Positions 53,563 to 59,150 of a stretch of 59,150 nucleotides of DNA are shown here, one piece after another. The position numbers and the translations under genes were made by a program. This DNA is from Guyanagaster necrorhizus (lineage: Eukaryota > Basidiomycota > Agaricomycetes > Agaricales > Physalacriaceae): NCBI RefSeq assembly GCF_019112545.1, contig NW_025064901.1, positions 566,280-625,429 of the forward strand, given 5' to 3'. The notes beneath the pieces are model-generated. The model saw nothing but the letters and a program-made list of their open reading frames with translations, did not search any database and was not told the origin of the DNA. Every line of letters starts with the position of its first letter. Positions within the stretch are counted from its first letter, which is position 1.

Positions 53563-54614
53563 GTATCACTGAAGATGTCTGCAAAATCGTGATACTCTAC
53601 TGGCACTGGTGAAAGATCTGCTGGTTCTGTGGATGCAGCTTTGGCTCCAATATTAGGCAAGGAAGGCTGCAGTGTGAACTGCTGAGCCCTTTCTTCTGCA
53701 CTGGCTCAGACAAATGTGGCAGCAGATATGATGGAGATCTTTGGATATGCTTTCATAGTAAAAGACTCTGAGGGAGGATAGAAGTAGATGGGTTTGTACA
53801 GGAACGGAGTCTGCCAGTTACCTGGAGTTGATTTGGAATGGGATGAAGCCCCAGGAGTTGGACTGGTGGAGTCTGGTGGGCATGGGAGTCCCGGATTTGA
53901 GCTGAAAGGCTCAGAGAGAGGTGGACTGTTGTCCTATGGGCACAGAAGTCCCTGAGATGTGGTGGAGGCTGCAGAATTAGTTGGAGTGAGATTCTGGTAG
54001 CTTGAACAAAAAATGATACTGTTTTCAGCCCAGTCAATCAGTGGATTGTAGTGGGAGAGCCAGTTGTATCCTAGGACAAGATTGCATGATGAATCCAAAG
54101 GAGTGACATAGAAGTCAATGGGGAAGGTGTCTCCAGATGGGAAACAGATGGGAATGGTTGCAATTTGAGATATACAGCTCCCAATAGAGCCATCAAATAA
54201 TCGAAGTTGCACACTAGAGATGGTTTTAATGGGGATTTCATTGGCAGCTACATACTTAGTGTCAACAAAGCAGTGGCTAGAGCCAGAATCAATAAGGGCA
54301 AGAAAATGCAGAATGATACAAGTTGGAAAACCATCAGGTTCTGTGGTAGTCAGTGATTCTGCTGAGAGAGGAATATGAAAGGAGTGATTGGAAAGGGATG
54401 TTGCATTGAGAGTGATGACCTCCAGTGTGCGAATACAGTCGATGCAACCCTGAACTCGCATGGAGAGAACAGAGTTGCTTCCTAGTTTTCTGACTCCATC
54501 AGGGCTGGTTCCACAGAAGCAGTGTCGACCTCTGCTGCACACCCCTTGGCAGAGGCTGCTGCCTTCTGCTTGTTGCAGTCTTCGGTCTTGTGTTTGGCTC
54601 CACAGAACATGCAA
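53563..54614 (-). pseudogene. pol: Pol of D2 (protease, start of RT; truncated)
   Basis: 54614-53934 is open (226 aa) and overlaps the end of gag in the -1 frame. Protease: [32 protein letters not shown] and [20 protein letters not shown], all well preserved. Pol then runs, with stops, into the region before RT (LPNIGAKAASTEPADLSPVPVEYHDFADIF near 53670-53570) and ends abruptly at the B2 junction. Confidence 0.85.
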
Positions 54615-55921
54615 AGGTTGTTCTAGTGCCGGCAGTCTTTTTCTTCCTGAGTAAGATGGCCATCTTTGCCTAGCTTGTCAGCATAGGGCTTAGGAGTGGT
54701 AGATTTCGGTGTGGAGCTGGAGTCCAAGGAAGAAGTGTTAGACCCCTTGGATTTGGGGTTGGGGGATTTATTATCCTGGTTTTCACAGGCAATTTCGGTC
54801 TTCTGGATCCAGTAGTGAGCATCAAGTTCTTGGGCAAGGAAGCGCATATCACAAAGGTTGTTTGGCTTCCCATAGTGTGCCATGTCATCCTTGATACAGG
54901 TGCAGAGGCCACGGTAAAAGGTGTGGTGGAGGGAGTTATCTCCATACCCAATTTGTGAAGTGTACTGGTTGAATTGGATCATATACTTCATGATCCAATC
55001 ACCATCACACATTCAAAGGTGTTCTAATGCATCTTCAGCATCTCCAATAGCATCAAAGAGGCCAAAGTTGCTATGAAGCTCATCTAAGAAGGCTGCATAG
55101 GAGAATTGCCAGGCTGGTGGATTTCATGGATTGGAGTTAAGAATGTCTGGTTTGAACCAGTTGAGCATGGTGCTGGCCAAGAATGAAATGGTGTAGTTAA
55201 CTTTGTTAGTGTCTGTTGCAAATGCGGTAGGTCTGTCGTTGAAGTTCAACTGAAGGGAGACAATGAAAGCCTTCAGTTTGCGAGGGTCAGAGCCATCAAA
55301 TGGTTCTGGTTCCTTGACCTTGGTACAGACAGTGGCTGGTTTAGGGTTGTTGAGGGAGGCGGAGACTCCTCATAACAGGTTCATGAATTCTAGGAATATG
55401 TCCTGCTGGTTTGGATTGTTACTTCCTGTGGGGCTGTCAGTGCTGCCTGAGCCATTGGGACCACCTGGTCCACCTGGTCCTCCTGATCCACCTGGAAAAG
55501 GGTTTGGTGGATTGCCAGCCGGTTCCTGTCAGATGGGAGTATGAGTAGGGGTGTCTTCATCTCTGCCCTCTGAGTCTGGGCTGTCTGGATTCCCATGGTT
55601 GTTGCTCAGAGATAAGGGGTCTGTTGGGGGGTTGGTTCAGGCACTATACATCAGGCTGGTCCATTGAGCCCTGTTGGTTGGGATGCTGGTGGCATCGAAA
55701 GGGTTAGGGGAATCGTCGTAATTAGGTTGGTGGGCAATGAAGCTAGAGTGATTGAAGGTTTCCCTATGGGAAGGTTGTCCCTCACTGGAGGCTGATCTGA
55801 ACAGACCTGGTTGTTCCTTTGAGGCAGAGGCTAGAATGTCTTTCATGGAAAACATGTTTGGATGAGTGGGCTGCCTTTGTTCAGGATCGGTCTCTGTGGG
55901 TTCGGTAAATGTGGTGGACAT
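54482..55921 (-). pseudogene. gag: Gag of D2
   Basis: From ATG 55921 (MSTTFTEPTETDPEQ) to TAG 54482-54484, with no net indel but several stops (including 55637 and 54623). Segments: NMFSMKDILASASKEQPGLF; a Gly/Pro-rich linker; capsid near 55330-54900; zinc knuckle [13 protein letters not shown] near 54610-54570. The last codons TCA GAA AAC TAG lie in the overlap with pol. Confidence 0.85.
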
Positions 55922-55936
55922 GATAAAATTTTCGAC

Positions 55937-56185
55937 TCAAGGGTTTGAGTTCAAATATACTGTTAGAAACGTGCCAATCGAGTGGGCTTGAGTGCATGCA
56001 CGGAGTCTGGCAGAGTGTGTGGGTGTTGACAAAGCTATTGGCAATGTCACTCTTGAGTCAGAGTCCAAGGATCTGGATGGACAGACCAGAGTTCTATTAG
56101 AGAAGTGAGCAGGAGTATCCTTTGAAGCAGAATCCGATGGGTGAGATAGGGAGAGATGAGTACGAAGTGTAGATGGCTTATCCAA
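55937..56185 (-). CDS. LTR-borne ORF in D2, in frame with gag
   Basis: 82 codons (MDKPSTLRTHLSLSHPSD...FLTVYLNSNP) starting 15 nt after the predicted RNA start, crossing the rest of the LTR and the PBS. It stops (TGA) 13 nt before the gag ATG, in the same frame as gag. Equivalent ORFs start at 31470 (D1), 57009 (D3) and 13647 (solo LTR). It may be a regulatory upstream ORF or a chance reading frame of a conserved LTR. No known domain. Confidence 0.4.
   Translation of the reverse strand: MDKPSTLRTHLSLSHPSDSASKDTPAHFSNRTLVCPSRSLDSDSRVTLPIALSTPTHSARLRACTQAHSIGTFLTVYLNSNP
55948..55958 (-). other. Primer-binding site of D2 (self-priming)
   Basis: Minus strand ATATTTGAACT, two bases after the LTR. 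It pairs 11 of 11 with AGTTCAAATAT (56200-56190) in the LTR. Confidence 0.72.
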
Positions 56186-56452
56186 GTTGATATTTGAACT
56201 GAGTAGCTATGATGATGTATATGGCTTTATATACTAATGGTAGCTAATTCTGAGTCAGGTTCCATTGGGTTCCGGTGTCAGTATTCATTACTGAGTTCAG
56301 GGTCTAGATATTACAATGTGAAATATGGATGTTAAATGATACTGGTGAAATGAAATTAGTAGGTAATGGGAAGCGGTCGGAGTCCAGTGAATAGTGTGAT
56401 TGGATTCGCAGTTGGTTGAGGTGACATGGAGGCCAGCAGCATGCGCATAACA
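55961..56452 (-). repeat. 5' LTR of D2 (492 bp)
   Basis: TGTTAGAAAC...GCGCATAACA on the plus strand. On the minus strand TATATAAAG (56233-56225) lies 33 nt before the primer at 56200. Confidence 0.93.
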
Positions 56453-56751
56453 CTCTTGTCTGATAAATTTCACTCCAAAGAATATCTCTTTTCTTATTTC
56501 TCTGACAGACTCTGTTTTATCATTTCAATTTCTTAGGCCTTGACTCAAAAGTGACTTTATTAATTATCACAATTTTAGCCTCTAAATCATATCTAGCTAA
56601 AGCCTTTTTATATAATATTTAAATTAATAGTATAGTATTAACACTGACAGTTATAGCCAACCTTTATATCTTTTTTCTTTTATTATAATTTTATATATCC
56701 TCATTTTTTTCCTTCTGCTTTATTTTCAGTTGATATCAGATTCTAACTGTT
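56453..56751. other. Spacer between D2 and D3
   Basis: About 300 bp of AT-rich sequence, with no ORF above 60 codons and no assigned similarity. Probably relic or host intergenic DNA. Confidence 0.5.
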
Positions 56752-57251
56752 TATTATGCACATGCTGCCAGCCTCTGTATCATCTCAACCAACCACAAAT
56801 GCAATCATGAAAACCCACCAGACTCTGGCCACTCTCTATTATTTATTAATTTTATTTTATTATTATTATTTCATATTCATATTTCATATTGTAATATCTA
56901 GACCCTGAACTCGATAGCAAATATTGACATTAGAACCCAATAGAATCCAACTCAGAATTAGCTACCATTAGTATATAAAGCTATGTATAACCATTGTAAC
57001 TACTTAGTTTGAATATCAACTTGGATAAGCCATCTACACTTTGCACTCACTTCAACTCCTCTCTACCTCATCTGTCGGATTCCACTCTGAAGGATATTCC
57101 AGTTTGCTTCTCTGATGGAACTCCATTCTGTCTATTCAGATCCTTGGGCTCTGACTCAAGAGTAACATTGCCAATAGCTTCGTCAACACATATGCACTCC
57201 ACTGAACTCTGTGCATGCACTCAAACTCACTCAATTGGCATATTCCTAACA
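56752..57251 (+). repeat. 5' LTR of D3 (500 bp)
   Basis: Starts TATTATGCACATGC (TG changed to TA) and ends ATTCCTAACA. TATATAAAG (56972-56980) lies 34 nt before AGTTTGAATAT (57006). That primer pairs with the PBS ATATTTGAACT using two G-U wobbles. Confidence 0.9.
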
Positions 57252-57299
57252 GTATATTTGAACTCAAATCCTTGAGTCAAAAATTTTATTATATCCATC

Positions 57300-58678
57300 A
57301 TGTTTACTCAACTCACAGAAACTGATCCTGAACAAACTCAGCCCACCCATCCAAACATATTTTCCATGAAAGACATTCTGGTCTCTGCCTCAAAGGAACA
57401 ATCAGGCCTTTTCAGATTGGCCTCCAGTGGAGGACAATCTTCCCATAGGGAAACCTATAATCACTCTAGCTTCACTGCCTGTCAACCTAATTACAATGAT
57501 TTCTCTAACTCTTTTGATGTCACCAGCATTCCAGCCTGATGTACAGTGCCTGAACTGACCCCCCAATAGACCTCTTATCTCTGAGCAACATACATGAGAA
57601 TTCAGACAGCCCAGACTCAGAAGGCAGAGATAAAGACACCTTTACTTATACTCTCATCTGATGGAAACCAGGTGGCAATCCACCAAACCTTTTTCCAGAG
57701 GGATCAGAAGGATCAGATGGTCCCAATAGCCCAGACAGCTCTGATGGCTCTACAGGAAGTAACAATCCAAACCAGCAAGACATGTTCTTAGAATTCATGA
57801 ACCTGTTATGAGGAGTCTCCACTTCTCTCAACAACCCTAAACCAGCCACTATCCATACCAAGATCAAGAAACCAAAACCATTTGATGGCCCTGACCCTTG
57901 CAAACTGAAGACTTTAATTGTCTCCCTTTAATTGAACTTCAATGACAGACCTATTACATTTGCAACAGATGCTAACAAGGTTAACTACATCATTTCATTT
58001 CTGACCAGCACTGTGCTTAACTGGTTCGAACCAGACATTCTTAACTCTAATTCACAGAATCTATCAGCCTGGCAATTCTTCTATGCAGCTTTCTTTGGCC
58101 TCTTTGATGCTATCAGAGATGCTGAAGATGCATTAGAACACCTTTGGATGCATGATGGAGATCGGATCATGAAGTATATAGTCTAATTCAACCAGTATGC
58201 TTCACAAATTGGGTACAGAGACAACTCCCTTCACCATGCCTTTTACCATAGCCTCTGCATCTGTATCAAGAATGACATGGCACACCATGGGAAGCCAAAC
58301 AATCTTTGTGATATGCACTTCCTTGCCCAAGAACTTGATGCTCACTATTAGACCTGAAAGACCAAAATAGCTCATGAAAACTAGGACAATAAATCTCTCA
58401 ACCCCAAATCCAAAGGGTCTAACACTTCTTCCTCAGACTCCAGCTTCACACTAAAATCTACCACTCCTAAGCCCTATGCTGACAAGCTAGACAAAGATGG
58501 CTATCTTACTCAGGAAGAAAAAGACTGCTGGTGTCAGAACAACCTTTGCATGTTCTGTGGAGCCAAACATAAGACCAAGGACTGCAATAAGCAGAAGGCA
58601 GCAGCCTCTGCCAAGGGTCATGCAGCAGAAGTCAACACTGCTCCTATGGAACCAGCCCTGATAGAGTCAAAAAACTAG
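57300..58678 (+). pseudogene. gag: Gag of D3
   Basis: ATG 57300 (MFTQLTETDPEQ), open to 57539. A 22-bp deletion after ATTCC shifts the frame, and the capsid part is open at 57932-58186 (NYIISFLTSTVLNWFEPDIL, DAIRDAEDALEHLWMHDGD). Zinc knuckle [13 protein letters not shown] near 58547. It ends TCA AAA AAC TAG, which contains A AAA AAC (58669-58675), a canonical -1 slippery heptamer directly before the stop. D2 has GAA in that place, so the canonical form may be a secondary mutation. Confidence 0.82.
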
Positions 58679-59150
58679 GAAGCAACCCTGTTTCCTCCAT
58701 GCAAGTTCAAGATTGCATAGACTCTATTTGTACACTGGAGGTCATCACTCTCAATGCAACATCCCTTTCCAATCACTCCTTTCATATTCCTCTCTCAGCA
58801 GAATCACTGACTACCACAGAACCTGATGGTTTTCCAACTTGTATCATTCTGCATTTTCTTGCCCTTATTGATTCTGGCTCTAGCCACTGCTTTGTTGACA
58901 CTAAGTATGTAGCTGCCAATGAAATCCCCATTAAAACCATCCCTAGTGTGCAACTTCGATTATTTGATGGCTCTATCAGGAGCTGTATATCTCAAATTGC
59001 AACCATTCCCATCTGTTTCCCATCTGGAGACACCTTCCCCATTGACTTCTATGTCACTCCTTTGGATTCATCATGCAATCTTGTCCTAGGATACAACTGG
59101 CTCTCCCACTACAATCCACTGATTGACTGGGCTGAAAACAGTATCATTTT
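58670..59150 (+). pseudogene. pol: Pol of D3, start (protease)
   Basis: -1 frame of gag. [20 protein letters not shown] (near 58858-58920) and [20 protein letters not shown] (near 59085-59150) mark the aspartic protease. An early TAG near 58720 interrupts the entry. Truncated by the window. Confidence 0.82.

Larger units (their letters stand above)
53563..56452 (-). mobile_element. D2: 3'-truncated family D chromovirus
   Basis: 5' LTR (55961-56452), PBS, gag (55921-54482) and the start of pol to the beginning of RT, then cut at 53563 by the end of B2. The partner half and the 3' LTR are missing. It is the same family as D1 and D3 and carries an exact 11-nt self-primer match. Confidence 0.9.
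56752..59150 (+). mobile_element. D3: family D chromovirus, cut by the window end
   Basis: 5' LTR (56752-57251), PBS (57254-57264), gag (57300-58678) and the start of pol (protease). The rest lies beyond 59150. Gag carries a 22-bp deletion near 57535 and further stops. Confidence 0.9.

Overview
The window is a gene-poor block of nested LTR retrotransposons. It contains no recognisable host gene, rRNA or tRNA. All recognisable protein sequence belongs to Ty3/gypsy (Metaviridae) chromoviruses: Gag with a CCHC zinc knuckle, protease (PR), reverse transcriptase (RT), RNase H, integrase (IN) and a C-terminal chromodomain. The long polyproteins, the nested insertions and the strong CpG-to-TpG/CpA decay suggest a fungus, most likely a basidiomycete (Agaricomycetes-like) with methylated transposons. 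That attribution is inference and I cannot name a species.

Three LTR families are present. Family A (LTR about 435 bp) gives A1 (1-2386, minus, cut by the window edge) and A2 (14311-22408, minus, complete). Family B (LTR about 500-534 bp) gives NB (6650-12154, minus, non-autonomous), a solo LTR (12570-13099), B1 (37100-45499, plus, complete), B2 (46215-53562, plus, 5'-truncated) and the older relatives C1 (2387-23637, plus) and E1 (before 23638-25055, plus). Family D (LTR about 495 bp) gives a solo LTR (13423-13914), D1 (31203-37099, plus), D2 (53563-56452, minus), D3 (56752 to window end, plus) and a very decayed copy D4 (about 25056-28740, minus).

The nesting can be read from interrupted reading frames and 5-bp target-site duplications (TSDs). 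E1 was hit by C1. C1 was then hit by A1, NB (TSD CCTGA), a solo B LTR (ATCCT), a solo D LTR (ATGCC) and A2 (AAAAG). B1 sits in the tail of D1 (CAGAG). From about 23.6 to 31.3 kb only AT-rich relics remain, and I see no CpG there.

In families A and B, gag and pol are preceded by about 0.6-1.5 kb holding a second long ORF (ORF1). It overlaps gag in one fixed phase and starts with a predicted membrane helix. Pol lies in the -1 frame relative to gag in every copy where both can be read. All three families appear to use self-primed reverse transcription of the Tf1 type. The sequence just after the 5' LTR is complementary to a site inside the LTR that lies 33-34 nt downstream of a TATA-like box, which is where the RNA should start. 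The primer sequence differs between families and its partner changes with it. No copy is fully intact. A2 is the best preserved and is broken only by scattered stop codons.
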